DNA of 64,000 nucleotides from Streptococcus sp. CF8_St5-11 (GTDB lineage: Bacteria; Bacillota; Bacilli; Lactobacillales; Streptococcaceae): contig NZ_JANCOJ010000003.1 of the NCBI RefSeq assembly GCF_024295625.1, forward strand, positions 186,001 to 250,000. The letters run 5' to 3'. The notes beneath the pieces are model-generated. The model ran no database searches. It saw only the letters and a program-made list of their open reading frames with translations, and was not told the DNA's origin. Every line of letters begins with the position of its first letter. Position 1 is the first letter of the stretch. Both the position numbers and the translations under genes were made by a program. Below are positions 1-8,692 of the stretch, piece by piece.

Positions 1-942
1 ACCTTCGCCAAGTACAATGCCTTCACAGTAGGGGAAGTGTTCAATGAAACCGACGAAGAGTTACATTTCTTTATCGGAAAAGATGGCGTTTTCTCATCGA
101 TCTTTGATTTCAAACAAACCTGCTTAGGGAAGGAAGGAAAAGGCTGGTTTGACCATAGTCTTCCAACAGCAGATGAACTCAAGGAAAGTATTTTCCAAGC
201 GCATGAGCGCGCAGATAGTATTGGAGTTCTCTCGACCATCATTGAAAACCACGATGAGCCTCGTGGGGTGTCCCATTATATTGCTGAAGGTCCAGTAAAC
301 GACACCAGTAAAAAAGCTTTAGGGACTATTCAGGTTTTGCGCAAGGGAATTCCGTTTATCTATCAAGGCCAAGAAATTGGAATGGAAAACCAAGTCTTTG
401 AATCAGTAGAGGACTTTGATGATATCGCGACCATCAATGGCTACCATGTGGCTAAAGAAGCTGGTTTGAGCGAGGAAGAAGCCTTAGCAGTGATTGCCAA
501 CTACAGCCGAGACAATGCGCGGACACCGATGCAGTGGACAAGAGAGCCAGGTCTGGGCTTTAGCGATGGACCAGCCTGGCTGATCAGTCCCAAACCAGAT
601 TATTCCATTAATGTGGAAGACCAGGAAAAGGATCCAGATTCTATTTTGAATTATTACCGTCAGCTGACGGCCTTGTATCGTCATCCCCTCTATGGGAATA
701 CCATCCGGTTTGGAGATATGATCCCAGCTTATCGGGACCGTGAGAATATCATCGCCTTCGAACGCCGTGGGGACAAGCGTCTCATGGTAATCAGCAATTT
801 CCAAAATCGCCAGGCCACTTTGGAGTTACCAGCTCCGATTAAAACGCTCGTTTTAAATAATACTGCTGGGTTGTTCCAAGAAGGAGACCAGGTATTAGAA
901 TTGGCCCCTTACCAAAGCATTGTGCTGGAATTGGTGGAATAA
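1..942 (+). CDS. GH13 alpha-glucosidase (oligo-1,6-glucosidase type), 5' end outside window
   Basis: C-terminal part of a cytoplasmic GH13 glucosidase that releases glucose from short alpha-glucosides. The frame is already open at base 1, so the start lies upstream; 313 residues remain of the roughly 540 usual in this family. Counting from the first visible codon, the general acid Glu is E12 in TVGEVFNE, the third conserved region is ENHDEPRG (N83-H84-D85), and RDNARTPMQW, a hallmark of the oligo-1,6-glucosidase/dextran glucosidase subgroup, follows before an all-beta C-terminal domain. The exact substrate (isomaltose, trehalose-6-phosphate, sucrose or dextran oligomers) is set by the missing N-terminal half. 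A GTG at 37 could be mistaken for a start, but the conserved upstream residues rule that out. Confidence 0.85.
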   Translation, partial: TFAKYNAFTVGEVFNETDEELHFFIGKDGVFSSIFDFKQTCLGKEGKGWFDHSLPTADELKESIFQAHERADSIGVLSTIIENHDEPRGVSHYIAEGPVNDTSKKALGTIQVLRKGIPFIYQGQEIGMENQVFESVEDFDDIATINGYHVAKEAGLSEEEALAVIANYSRDNARTPMQWTREPGLGFSDGPAWLISPKPDYSINVEDQEKDPDSILNYYRQLTALYRHPLYGNTIRFGDMIPAYRDRENIIAFERRGDKRLMVISNFQNRQATLELPAPIKTLVLNNTAGLFQEGDQVLELAPYQSIVLELVE

Positions 943-1051
943 GGAGAAACTTTGCATCAGTGTTGGACTTTAATGTAGAATAGTATTTTCATTAAATATT
1001 CTGGAGAAATTTATATAAGTTTTTTATACTTTAGAATCAGTCAAGTATAAA
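943..1051. other. AT-rich intergenic lead-in
   Basis: No gene is seen between the glucosidase stop and the structured element that starts at 1052. The stretch is AT-rich and has no clear intrinsic terminator of its own. Confidence 0.4.
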
Positions 1052-1479
1052 CTGAAACTTTCCGCCGTGAGAAAAGTGCTTGAAACATTATTGTTTCAAG
1101 CACTCGGGAGTTTTGGGAGTAAAACAGTTCGGGGAACTGTTTTAGCCTGAGCCTAAAAATTAAAAAGCGAAGGGGTCCAAAACGAATTGAACACGGGCTG
1201 CGGATTGTGTCAAAAGCGCAAAATACATTAGTACTAAATCCAAGACACAGTAGCTGATTGAATTCTTCTCTCACCTTTTAGCTTGGAAGAATCCTAATCA
1301 GCCTTGTGGGGGCAGGACAACGAAGCAATACCATACAAAAGTGCTTCTGTCCTGCTCCCTATTTTGACTGTATCCGCAGACGCCCTTTATATCTTAATCA
1401 GTCATGGAACTTCCTGGATTGCTGAAATCATCCACCGGATAATTTCACCTAACCTCCGTACTCACCTAAGGAAAGTTTT
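1052..1479 (+). repeat. Long structured intergenic element (GCC/TAA type, copy 1)
   Basis: The ends pair: AAACTTTCC-GCC-GTGAG (1056-1072) against CTCAC-CTAA-GGAAAGTTT (about 1461-1479). The same plan, with different paired bases, bounds the element at 29437-29571. Just inside the left end is a perfect hairpin, AGTGCTTGAAAC with its complement (about 1075-1105), followed by a second hairpin AAAACAGTTC/GAACTGTTTT (about 1121-1143). A diverged copy of the two-hairpin repeat family lies inside at 1246-1362. No protein is supported here. It is either a structured RNA or a small mobile repeat; the outer pairing is read directly from the sequence, the function is unknown. Confidence 0.55.
1246..1362 (+). 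repeat. Two-hairpin repeat family, diverged copy R7
   Basis: Begins CAAGACACAGTAG (1241-1253), matching CAAGACGCAGTAG of the copy at 45286-45464. Hairpin A pairs CTGATTG with CTAATCAG; hairpin B pairs GCAGGACAACGAAGCA with TGCTTCTGTCCTGC (about 1311-1355). Compared with the main family, both stems have changed on both strands (for example GTGGGA/TCCCAC becomes CAGGAC/GTCCTG) while the asymmetric ACGAA/TTCT step is kept. Confidence 0.65.
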
Positions 1480-1497
1480 GAAAGATATTTTATCTCC

Positions 1498-1532
1498 AAA
1501 AAGAACCTTCGCGTCTGCGAAGGTTCTTTTCA
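1498..1532 (-). terminator. Intrinsic terminator of the M14 peptidase gene
   Basis: On the minus strand AGAACCTTCGC, loop, GCGAAGGTTCT is followed by a T run, 26 bases beyond the peptidase stop. Confidence 0.85.
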
Positions 1533-1557
1533 TGTTATCCAAGTCTAAAGCTGGAAC

Positions 1558-4500
1558 TTATTCAACTTCTTTCTTTTTCAAGAGGAGGAAGCCTCCGCTA
1601 ATGGCTAACAAGAAGCCTGAAAGAATGAAGCGCGCCGTTGTGTCTTCTCCAGTTTGTGGCAATTGTGCCTTGGATGGACTTTCTTGAAAGCTTTGTCCTA
1701 CTTGGTAAGTCAAGGATTGCACACTTTCTCCATTTTCAGTTGTCATTTCTTTTTGTGGAAGGAGAACTTTAGGAGTCTCCTTCTTGGTCAAGATTGGCTG
1801 TGGAGTGGTTGTTTGGTTATGAATTGGAACCACCACTTGATCTGGTTCTTTAGCTGGAATGTAATCCATCAAGCTAGCCAACTTGCTGCCAAAGATCGCA
1901 TTGGTTACCCAGCGGAAGAAGTGGACAGGGTGTTGACGGTTGGTTGGATTTCCGGCATAGACAAAGAGTGGTTGTCCCATCAGTTCTCCAGAGATCGCCA
2001 TGACTTTGTTGGCTAGAACATCGTTATGTGGCCACCAGCCAGCAATGTAGTAGTCGCTCGGAGCGATACTCATCAAGGTTTTGAAATGCTCTGGAACCTT
2101 TTCAATCCAGTTTCCTGAGTTGGAGTAGAAGAGGGTATTCTTCTTGTATCCGCTGGTCAATGGATCCTGATCATCAATGATCGCTTTCATCAAGCCTTCG
2201 TAGTCGCTACCGCCTTTTAATTTTTCAGCGTCAAATCCTGCAAGAACTCCCAATTTTTCCAGTTTTTGCATGGCTTCCCCACCAATGACAAGGGTCGGTT
2301 TCTTACCAAAGATGGAAGCGTCAAAACGATTGCTTTCCAAAATAACAACATCCGCTTCTTCTGGAGTATTGACGATTTGGAAACCTAATTTTTCAAGGAC
2401 TAGACTGGTATGAGCAGGCGCATCGACTCCAGCCCAATTATAGTGGTAGTTTGGAGAGTAGACCTTCATCGGTTTCAAGGTTGGCCCGCTTGGTACCTTG
2501 TAGAGGGCATCACCATAGATGGCATAGTTTGGCAGGAGTGAAGCAAAGGTATCGCGGTCAACGATGTAGCCATCATCTGTTAGATAGACAGATTTGCCTT
2601 GCGCAATGGCCTGGTTGATAGCTTTAACGGCACTGGCTGAGGTATTTGCGATCACATAGTAAGGAGCTTTTGAATCGATCTCAGAGGTACGAGTCGCACG
2701 GGTGGTGGTGACTTCGCCTAATTTTCCATTGAAAAGACCATCCGCAAAGACAGGTTCGGACTTGAACCCTCTCATATCTGGGAAGTTGACCAGCAATTCT
2801 GCGTACATAGCAGCCCAGGCAGATTCGTTGGAGCCCTTATAGAGAATATGGTTGGCATAGCCCCGTTTGGCTTGGGCCATATCAATGACTAAGTCCCCTT
2901 TTTTATAGTTGCCAATATCTTCTTTGAGTTCTTTGACGAGGACACCATTGCGTTTGAAGTAGTCGATCATATTGAAGGCTTCTTGGGCATCGTTGTCTTT
3001 GTCGAGGCTCATTGGGATGACGTAGTAGTCTGGGAAGAATTTTGGACGACCGTTTTTCACACGTCCAACGATTTCCCCATTTGGGCCAACCAGTTCATTT
3101 TCAGCTTTTGGATCTTCCGTTTTATTGAGACCACGCAGGTAGAAGTTGAGACGCATCTCAAGGAGACGGTCTGGATCTTGGTTGAGGAAGTCAATGCCGC
3201 CGAGGACAGCATTGCGTCCAGCCTTATAGGATTCTTGGTTGGATTCTGGTATTTCAATGGTGTGGCCCAAGATGCCGTGATAGACAGCATAGACACCTGT
3301 ATAACCTGAGAAGGAATCATCCCAGCCATCTCCCCAATCCAGTTTTGGAATGATGTAGCTGTCGTATTTGGAATTGGCAACCCCTGCGCGGCCCATATGG
3401 TGGGCATTTTCTAGCATGAGGTTGGACATGAGGTCGTATTCAAAGTTCGGATCATGTGGAGGTGTTGCAGGCTCAATCAAGAATTCTTTGACAAATCCAT
3501 GGATATCATAGAGAGCAATTGGATTCCACTTGTTGATCATTTGGATGACAGTACGCACTTCAGGGTTGGTTTGGTAGCTGGCATCGCGGTTGGGATCCAG
3601 TCCATTGGCCAAAGCACGCAGGTTGAGAGCGTCCCCATCAGGGTTTTCCGTGAAGTCAAATAAGAAAATGAATTTGTTTAAGAGAGTTGGGATGTCCAGG
3701 GTCACATTCTTGACGTTACCAGCTTCGTCTGTCGTTTTAAAAGTGACTTGATTTTCTGTAGCGAAGGTATGGAAGAGGCCTGTGATGATATCAATGCCTG
3801 GCTGTTCATCCGCGTGGGTGTTGTGGACTAAGACAGGTAATTTGTAATCCAAGGTCTTGTCTTTTAGTGCGGCCAGCATTTCACTTGGCTTAGTCAAAGC
3901 TGTAGGGTTGGTACTAGAAAGGTAGTGATCAATGCTGGCTTGGTCCTTGCTCACGATCCCCATCTTCATATCCCGGCCTTGGGCACTCTTGCCAAGAGTT
4001 TCCAGCTGCACTAAACGATCGGGTTTCGCTTCTTCCTTGGATTTTTCGATGGCAGCCAGCATCTCTTCATGTGTATGGTAGTCTTGGTAAGGTCTAAAAA
4101 CAAGGGTTTTATTGATGGTCACACCTAAGTCTGCATTGGTCCCGACCAGTTCATGGTTGCCGATGTAGTTGCGGTAAGTCCGGCGAATATTATTTGGGCT
4201 ACGAAGACTGAGATCTTCACCAAAGAGATCCTGCACGTCAATGTGGAGATCCAGATCATTGCCGTTTGCGGTCTCTGTGATAGTAAGGAATGGATCCTTG
4301 CTCAGTGTTCCTGTCTCCATATCCCAGGTTTTCCACTCAGAGAGAGGTTTATTGTCTAAGGTCCAGCTGATCTTGCCAGCAGCTTGAGCTTTTTCTTGGA
4401 CTTTGTCATCAATCGTACTCTTTTCAGAGAGATAAATGGTGCTATCCGTCAATCGAGTCGCTTGGTCAGCGGTCGTTGTAGCACGGGTAGTGCTTGGACT

Positions 4501-4779
4501 AGCGGTTGGAGCAACTTCTGTTGTAGAAGCCGCATCAGAAGTCGCTGCGGTTTCTGTAGGACTAGCAGGAGTTACTTCTGTGGATGCAGCGGGACTGGTC
4601 GTCTCGGCGGTCACAGGTTGCTCAGTAGCAGGTGTCGCTTCAAGGGCCGTGCTAGGCTCTGTTTGAGGCGCTTCTAAGCTATCGGCTGAAGCTTGGCCAT
4701 GACCGATAACGGAAAGCAAGACAGCCGCTGAGAGGCTGAGTGTTGTAGTGTACAAATGTTTCTTATACGAAGACTTCAT
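1558..4779 (-). CDS. LPXTG-anchored M14 family zinc carboxypeptidase
   Basis: A 1073-residue cell-wall protein. Residues 1-32 form a signal peptide, 33-105 a Thr/Ala/Pro/Ser-rich linker, and about 225-530 an M14 zinc peptidase core: H322-A-D-E325 (zinc ligands), ENPDG at 378-382, N-R-D at 397-399 (substrate carboxylate binding in the family), zinc ligand H427 in DIHG, and the catalytic Glu region HTIEIPE near 506-512. Residues 600-1000 carry a further extracellular region of unclear fold. The C-terminus is LPQTG (1040-1044), a hydrophobic helix and KKKEVE, so sortase should attach it to peptidoglycan. The family hydrolyses C-terminal residues of peptides or cell-wall stem peptides; which of these applies here is not known. 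It is a single gene with its own promoter and terminator, convergent with the upstream glucosidase. Confidence 0.88.
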   Translation of the reverse strand: MKSSYKKHLYTTTLSLSAAVLLSVIGHGQASADSLEAPQTEPSTALEATPATEQPVTAETTSPAASTEVTPASPTETAATSDAASTTEVAPTASPSTTRATTTADQATRLTDSTIYLSEKSTIDDKVQEKAQAAGKISWTLDNKPLSEWKTWDMETGTLSKDPFLTITETANGNDLDLHIDVQDLFGEDLSLRSPNNIRRTYRNYIGNHELVGTNADLGVTINKTLVFRPYQDYHTHEEMLAAIEKSKEEAKPDRLVQLETLGKSAQGRDMKMGIVSKDQASIDHYLSSTNPTALTKPSEMLAALKDKTLDYKLPVLVHNTHADEQPGIDIITGLFHTFATENQVTFKTTDEAGNVKNVTLDIPTLLNKFIFLFDFTENPDGDALNLRALANGLDPNRDASYQTNPEVRTVIQMINKWNPIALYDIHGFVKEFLIEPATPPHDPNFEYDLMSNLMLENAHHMGRAGVANSKYDSYIIPKLDWGDGWDDSFSGYTGVYAVYHGILGHTIEIPESNQESYKAGRNAVLGGIDFLNQDPDRLLEMRLNFYLRGLNKTEDPKAENELVGPNGEIVGRVKNGRPKFFPDYYVIPMSLDKDNDAQEAFNMIDYFKRNGVLVKELKEDIGNYKKGDLVIDMAQAKRGYANHILYKGSNESAWAAMYAELLVNFPDMRGFKSEPVFADGLFNGKLGEVTTTRATRTSEIDSKAPYYVIANTSASAVKAINQAIAQGKSVYLTDDGYIVDRDTFASLLPNYAIYGDALYKVPSGPTLKPMKVYSPNYHYNWAGVDAPAHTSLVLEKLGFQIVNTPEEADVVILESNRFDASIFGKKPTLVIGGEAMQKLEKLGVLAGFDAEKLKGGSDYEGLMKAIIDDQDPLTSGYKKNTLFYSNSGNWIEKVPEHFKTLMSIAPSDYYIAGWWPHNDVLANKVMAISGELMGQPLFVYAGNPTNRQHPVHFFRWVTNAIFGSKLASLMDYIPAKEPDQVVVPIHNQTTTPQPILTKKETPKVLLPQKEMTTENGESVQSLTYQVGQSFQESPSKAQLPQTGEDTTARFILSGFLLAISGGFLLLKKKEVE

Positions 4780-4816
4780 ATAGAAGACCCTCCTTAAAAA
4801 GTTATTTTCCGTTTCT

Positions 4817-4845
4817 AGTATACCATTTTAGGAAAGTGTTTACAA
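4817..4845 (-). promoter_or_regulatory. Sigma-A promoter of the M14 peptidase gene
   Basis: On the minus strand -35 TTGTAA (4845-4840), 17-base spacer, -10 TATACT (4822-4817), then an AGGAGGG ribosome site before the ATG. Confidence 0.75.
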
Positions 4846-4857
4846 CAAAACCCCGAA

Positions 4858-4892
4858 TAAAAAAGCCTTTGCATCTTGCAAGGGCCTTTTTG
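4858..4892 (-). terminator. Intrinsic terminator after the FUSC-like gene
   Basis: Minus strand AAGGCCCTTGCA, loop, TGCAAAGGCTT, then T run, directly after the stop at 4894. Confidence 0.8.
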
Positions 4893-4893
4893 T

Positions 4894-5856
4894 CTATTCT
4901 GTCTCCTTATGAAATTGTTGGTAAAAATCAACCTTGACCTGGATAAAAGTTTCTAAGTCTCTTAAGAGTTGGAGCAAGGTGGCGCGTGTTTCGAATTCTT
5001 CACGGGTCTTAGGAAGAGGACGTTCGCGAAAGATCGCCAAATACTGACTAATATCATCTAGAAGATCTTGGGCAGGATTTTTCTGGCTTAACTGTTGGGC
5101 CGTTTTCTTAAAAAGTTGAGCTAGGATTATGCTTTCACTCGCCGCCAACTGACAGCGGTTGACGTTTTCTGCCATATCCCGCAGAATATCGTTTTGCCGC
5201 TTGCGCATTTCGAAGTAGTGAATATGGTAGTTGGTTTGGTGAAAGAGGTGGTTGGAATGGTCCAGATAAACTAGCTTCAAAGCGTCCTTTAGGATACCAT
5301 CCAACTCCTTAATCAAGCGAGCATCATTGCGACCATCCCCTTTACTAAGTAATTCCGCAAAACGACCAAGGATCTTTTTCAGTTGGTCTTCAACAATATC
5401 ATGGTAGTGATCGATCGCTCCCTGATTAGAAGGCATATAGAGATTGGCCAGCAAGGCAAAGCTGGTCCCAATTAAAAAGAGAGCAAGTTCATTGAGCAAG
5501 AGCCCCCAGGAGGTAGACTGCTCAATCAAGAGGTGGGTAACCAACACCGTACTAGGGGTGATACCGATCTGCCAACCCAATAGAAAGGCACCAGGAACAT
5601 AGAGAGCGATAAAAACTCCCAGTGCCCAGAGGTTGAATCCAAAAAAGGAAAAAGCGAGACTTCCGATAGCAAGGGCTAGCAAGGTCGACATAAAGCGCTG
5701 GTAGGCTTGCTTGATGGTACTGCGACGCGTATCAGAGATGCTCAAGATGGCAATGACGCCAGCTGAGATGGCATAGGTCAAGCCCAGAGCATAAGCAAGG
5801 GCAGCTGCTAAACAGGTGGCCAAGGTGAGCTTAATGGTTCGTTGAAAAAGAGGCAT
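4894..5856 (-). CDS. Aromatic acid exporter family (FUSC/DUF939-like) membrane protein
   Basis: A 320-residue protein with about five hydrophobic segments in residues 7-145 (LTLATCLAAALAYALGL, AGVIAILSI, then LLALAIGSLAFSFFG and so on) followed by a soluble alpha-helical half rich in charged residues (about 150-320). This matches the ArAE_1/DUF939 layout of a membrane N-domain with a cytoplasmic C-domain. Members are proposed exporters of aromatic acids, but most streptococcal ones have no tested substrate. It is read divergently from rlmB, with only about 55 bases between it and the rlmB promoter. Function is by family only. Confidence 0.75.
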   Translation of the reverse strand: MPLFQRTIKLTLATCLAAALAYALGLTYAISAGVIAILSISDTRRSTIKQAYQRFMSTLLALAIGSLAFSFFGFNLWALGVFIALYVPGAFLLGWQIGITPSTVLVTHLLIEQSTSWGLLLNELALFLIGTSFALLANLYMPSNQGAIDHYHDIVEDQLKKILGRFAELLSKGDGRNDARLIKELDGILKDALKLVYLDHSNHLFHQTNYHIHYFEMRKRQNDILRDMAENVNRCQLAASESIILAQLFKKTAQQLSQKNPAQDLLDDISQYLAIFRERPLPKTREEFETRATLLQLLRDLETFIQVKVDFYQQFHKETE

Positions 5857-5937
5857 GGTTTCCTTTCTATTTTACTAGTTTCGCTGAGATAGATTTCATT
5901 TCATTATATCATGAATTGGCCTCATCCTCCTTTCTTA

Positions 5938-5952
5938 TGGTATACTAGTTCT
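5938..5952 (+). promoter_or_regulatory. Extended -10 promoter abutting rlmB (probable leaderless start)
   Basis: TGG-TATACT is an extended -10 (hexamer 5941-5946). Six bases follow, then the rlmB ATG at 5953, which is where transcription should begin. No Shine-Dalgarno sequence fits in front of the ATG. The best -35 (TTGGCC, 5916) has a 19-base spacer. Confidence 0.65.
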
Positions 5953-6681
5953 ATGGAAAATAACGATATCGTATACGGTGTCCATGCAGTCACCGAGGCT
6001 TTACAAGCCAATACAGGCAATAAATTATATATTCAAGAAGACCTCCGAGGGAAAAATGTCGACAAGATCAAGGCCTTAGCAGCTGAGAAAAAAGTGTCGA
6101 TTTCTTGGACGCCAAAGAAAACCCTGCAGGAAATGACAGAAGGAGCTGTTCACCAAGGCTTTGTTCTTCGAGTGGCAGCCTTTGCTTACACCGACTTGGC
6201 AGCGATTCTGAAACAGACAGCCCAAGAAGAGAACCCGCTTTTATTGATTCTCGATGGCTTAACAGATCCGCACAATCTTGGATCTATCTTGCGGACAGCT
6301 GATGCGACCAATGTCTCAGGAGTCATCATTCCTAAGCACCGAGCGGTTGGGGTGACCCCAGTGGTGTCAAAAACTTCTACCGGAGCAGTGGAACACATTC
6401 CCATTGCGCGTGTGACCAATCTTAGCCAAACCTTAGACAAGCTAAAGGAAGAGGGCTTCTGGATCTTTGGAACCGACATGAACGGCACGCCATCTCATCA
6501 GTGGAATACGGCTGGCAAGTTAGCCTTGATCATTGGCAATGAAGGAAAAGGGATCTCAGCCAATATCAAAAAACAAGTCGATGAGATGATCACCATTCCC
6601 ATGAATGGTCATGTGCAAAGCCTCAATGCCAGTGTGGCAGCAGCCATCCTTATGTATGAGGTCTTTCGCAATCGACTATAA
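5953..6681 (+). CDS. rlmB: 23S rRNA (guanosine-2'-O)-methyltransferase RlmB (TrmH/SpoU family)
   Basis: A 242-residue SpoU methyltransferase expected to 2'-O-methylate a guanosine in the peptidyl-transferase region of 23S rRNA. Residues 1-75 form the L30e-like substrate-binding domain (MENNDIVYGVHAVTEAL). The catalytic domain carries the three SPOUT motifs: DPHNLGSILRTA, the IGNEGKG loop, and IPMNGHVQSLNASVAAAI with the knot-forming C-terminus. The ATG at 5953 is preferred over an in-frame ATG at 5911 because family members begin at MENN-like residues and the promoter lies between the two. It heads a run with the NYN RNase and DegV genes, which follow at 18 bases and by overlap. Confidence 0.92.
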   Translation: MENNDIVYGVHAVTEALQANTGNKLYIQEDLRGKNVDKIKALAAEKKVSISWTPKKTLQEMTEGAVHQGFVLRVAAFAYTDLAAILKQTAQEENPLLLILDGLTDPHNLGSILRTADATNVSGVIIPKHRAVGVTPVVSKTSTGAVEHIPIARVTNLSQTLDKLKEEGFWIFGTDMNGTPSHQWNTAGKLALIIGNEGKGISANIKKQVDEMITIPMNGHVQSLNASVAAAILMYEVFRNRL

Positions 6682-6699
6682 TCCTAGAAAGGCAATGAT

Positions 6700-7212
6700 A
6701 TGAAACGAAAAATCTTATTGGTTGACGGCTATAATATGATTGCCTTTTGGCAGGAGACCCGCCAGCTCTTTCAAAAAAGTGAGCTCGATGCAGCCCGCAA
6801 TATCCTCCTGCAAAAACTGAGCCACTATGCTAGCTTTGAAGGAATCGAAGTCATCTGTGTCTTTGATGCCCAGTATATGCCAGGAGTGCGGCAGACCTAT
6901 GAGGAGTTCAATGTTCAGGTGGTCTTTACCGGTGAGGATGAGACGGCAGATGACTATATCGAGCGCTTGGCGGCAGAGCTTAACACGCCCCTCCACCAAG
7001 TATCAGTAGCGACCAGTGACTTAAATGAGCAATGGACCGTCTTTGCTCAAGGAGCTCTTCGGGTATCTGCCAGAGAGTTAGAAAAACGGGTCGCAGTCGT
7101 CAAAGGAAACCTCAATCAAGCGCAGCGAGTGGTTAACGATCAAAAACCACCCATGCGACCGCTCGATCACGAAGTATTGCGACAATTACAAGAAATGATG
7201 GGAGACAAGTAA
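6700..7212 (+). CDS. YacP-like NYN domain RNase (Rae1 family)
   Basis: A 170-residue NYN/PIN-like protein that begins [16 protein letters not shown], the signature strand with the metal-binding Asp, and contains VFDAQY and TADDYIERL with further acidic residues. In Bacillus the homologue Rae1 (YacP) cuts mRNA in the ribosomal A site; the gene sits next to rlmB in both genera. The stop overlaps the DegV start by one base, so the two are translationally coupled. The ATG at 6700 has an AGAAAGG ribosome site. Confidence 0.85.
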   Translation: MKRKILLVDGYNMIAFWQETRQLFQKSELDAARNILLQKLSHYASFEGIEVICVFDAQYMPGVRQTYEEFNVQVVFTGEDETADDYIERLAAELNTPLHQVSVATSDLNEQWTVFAQGALRVSARELEKRVAVVKGNLNQAQRVVNDQKPPMRPLDHEVLRQLQEMMGDK

Positions 7213-8075
7213 TGACATTTGCTATTTTAACCGATTCGACCGCAGATTTAGACCAAAACTGGGCCAAGGAACATCAGGTGACCATTCTTGGCTTGACCAT
7301 TGAGTTAGATGGGACGGTTTACCAGACAGTAGGCCAAGCTCAATTGACCAGCCCGGAGCTTTTAGAAGCCATGAAAAATGGGGCCAAACCGACAACCAGT
7401 CAGGTCAATGTGGGCCAATTTCAGGAAACCTTTAAACAATTTGCCAAAGAAGGAAAAGATCTGCTTTATGTGGCCTTTTCATCAGTCTTATCTGGGACCT
7501 ATCAGAGTGCAGTCATGGCACGAGACCTGGTTTTAGAAGACTACCCGGAAGCCGTGATCGAGATTGTCGATCAGAAGGCTGCTGGGATTGGAGAGGGTTA
7601 TCTGGTCATGCGAGCAGTAGCTGCGCGTGATGCAGGTCGTTCATTAGCAGAAGCCAAAGAAGAAATCATGGACCTAGCGCCAAAACTGCGGACTTATTTC
7701 CTAGTTGATGACCTCTACCACCTCATGCGTGGCGGCCGTCTCTCAAAAAGTGCCGCGATCATGGGAAGTTTGGCCAGCATCAAACCCATTCTCTGGATAG
7801 ATGCGGAAGGGAAATTAGTCCCTATTAGCAAGGTTCGGGGACGCAAAAAAGCTGTCCGGGAATTACTGGAGCTGATCAAAGCAGATATCGGTGAAAGCAC
7901 AGCCTTGGTATCTTATACCAACGATCTAGAAGGAGCCGAAGCACTGAAGCAAGAAATGCTTGCGCTTGAAGGCGTCGATGAAGTTCTCGTGATGCCTCTT
8001 GGACCGGTTATTTCAGCCCACGTCGGCCCGAATTCCTTGATCGGATTTGTCATTGGAAAAGAAAATCGCAAATAA
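7212..8075 (+). CDS. DegV family protein (FakB-like fatty-acid binding)
   Basis: A 287-residue DegV protein with the usual N-terminal [11 protein letters not shown], the ligand-contacting TSQVNVGQF stretch, [17 protein letters not shown], and a C-terminal [16 protein letters not shown]. DegV proteins of Firmicutes bind a fatty acid and present it to the kinase FakA; a FakA gene lies in this window at 53884. This places the protein in uptake and phosphorylation of exogenous fatty acids, but which chain type it prefers cannot be read. It overlaps the preceding RNase gene by one base. Confidence 0.87.
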   Translation: MTFAILTDSTADLDQNWAKEHQVTILGLTIELDGTVYQTVGQAQLTSPELLEAMKNGAKPTTSQVNVGQFQETFKQFAKEGKDLLYVAFSSVLSGTYQSAVMARDLVLEDYPEAVIEIVDQKAAGIGEGYLVMRAVAARDAGRSLAEAKEEIMDLAPKLRTYFLVDDLYHLMRGGRLSKSAAIMGSLASIKPILWIDAEGKLVPISKVRGRKKAVRELLELIKADIGESTALVSYTNDLEGAEALKQEMLALEGVDEVLVMPLGPVISAHVGPNSLIGFVIGKENRK

Positions 8076-8088
8076 TTTTCCAAATCGG

Positions 8089-8118
8089 TTGACTTTTATC
8101 TTAGAATTTTGATACAAT
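8089..8118 (+). promoter_or_regulatory. Promoter of rplM-rpsI
   Basis: -35 TTGACT (8089-8094), 18-base spacer, -10 TACAAT (8113-8118). Confidence 0.8.
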
Positions 8119-8124
8119 AGTAGG

Positions 8125-8227
8125 CGGTATTGTTTACCCCATTTGTAAGGCCCCGGAACCTTTCAAATAACTTGCGGACCGGAACATCCGCCCTGTAAAC
8201 AAAAACGACATTCATATAGGAGAAATC
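8125..8227 (+). promoter_or_regulatory. Ribosomal protein L13 leader RNA
   Basis: A roughly 100-base leader between promoter and rplM folds by long-range pairing: GGCGGTATTGTTTAC near the 5' end with GTAAACA and the CCGCC of ATCCGCCC near the 3' end, with GGCCCCGG and GCGGACCGG in between. Position and base pattern fit the known Gram-positive L13 leader, at which L13 is thought to repress its own operon. Confidence 0.75.
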
Positions 8228-8674
8228 ATGAACAAAACTACATTCATGGCTAAACCAGGCCAAGTAGAACGCAAATGGTACGTTGTTGACGCAACTGATG
8301 TACCTCTTGGACGCCTTTCAGCAGTTGTTGCAAGCGTGCTTCGCGGAAAAAACAAACCAACATTCACACCTCACACTGATACAGGTGACTTCGTAATCGT
8401 TATCAATGCTGAAAAAGTTAAATTGACTGGTAAAAAAGCAACTGATAAGATCTACTACACTCACTCAAACCACCCAGGTGGATTGAAATCAATCTCTGCT
8501 GGTGAACTTCGTTCTAAAAATGCAGTACGTTTGATCGAGAAATCAGTTAAAGGTATGCTTCCACACAATACTCTTGGCCGCGCTCAAGGTATGAAATTGA
8601 AAGTATTCGTTGGAGCTGAGCACACTCACGCTGCACAACAACCAGAAGTTCTTGATATTTCAGGACTTATCTAA
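8228..8674 (+). CDS. rplM: 50S ribosomal protein L13
   Basis: A 148-residue L13, full length. Typical stretches are [17 protein letters not shown], the [13 protein letters not shown] core and [11 protein letters not shown]. It is an early-assembling 50S subunit protein, transcribed with rpsI (18 bases downstream) from the L13-leader promoter. Codon use is strongly biased towards the highly expressed set, unlike the islands downstream. Confidence 0.98.
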   Translation: MNKTTFMAKPGQVERKWYVVDATDVPLGRLSAVVASVLRGKNKPTFTPHTDTGDFVIVINAEKVKLTGKKATDKIYYTHSNHPGGLKSISAGELRSKNAVRLIEKSVKGMLPHNTLGRAQGMKLKVFVGAEHTHAAQQPEVLDISGLI

Positions 8675-8692
8675 GGAAAGGAACAATAAAGT

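Noticed and set aside
1304-1687. Plus-strand frame of 127 codons overlapping the structured element and the end of the M14 gene.
   Set aside because: It runs antisense through the peptidase C-terminus and terminator; no ribosome site and no family.
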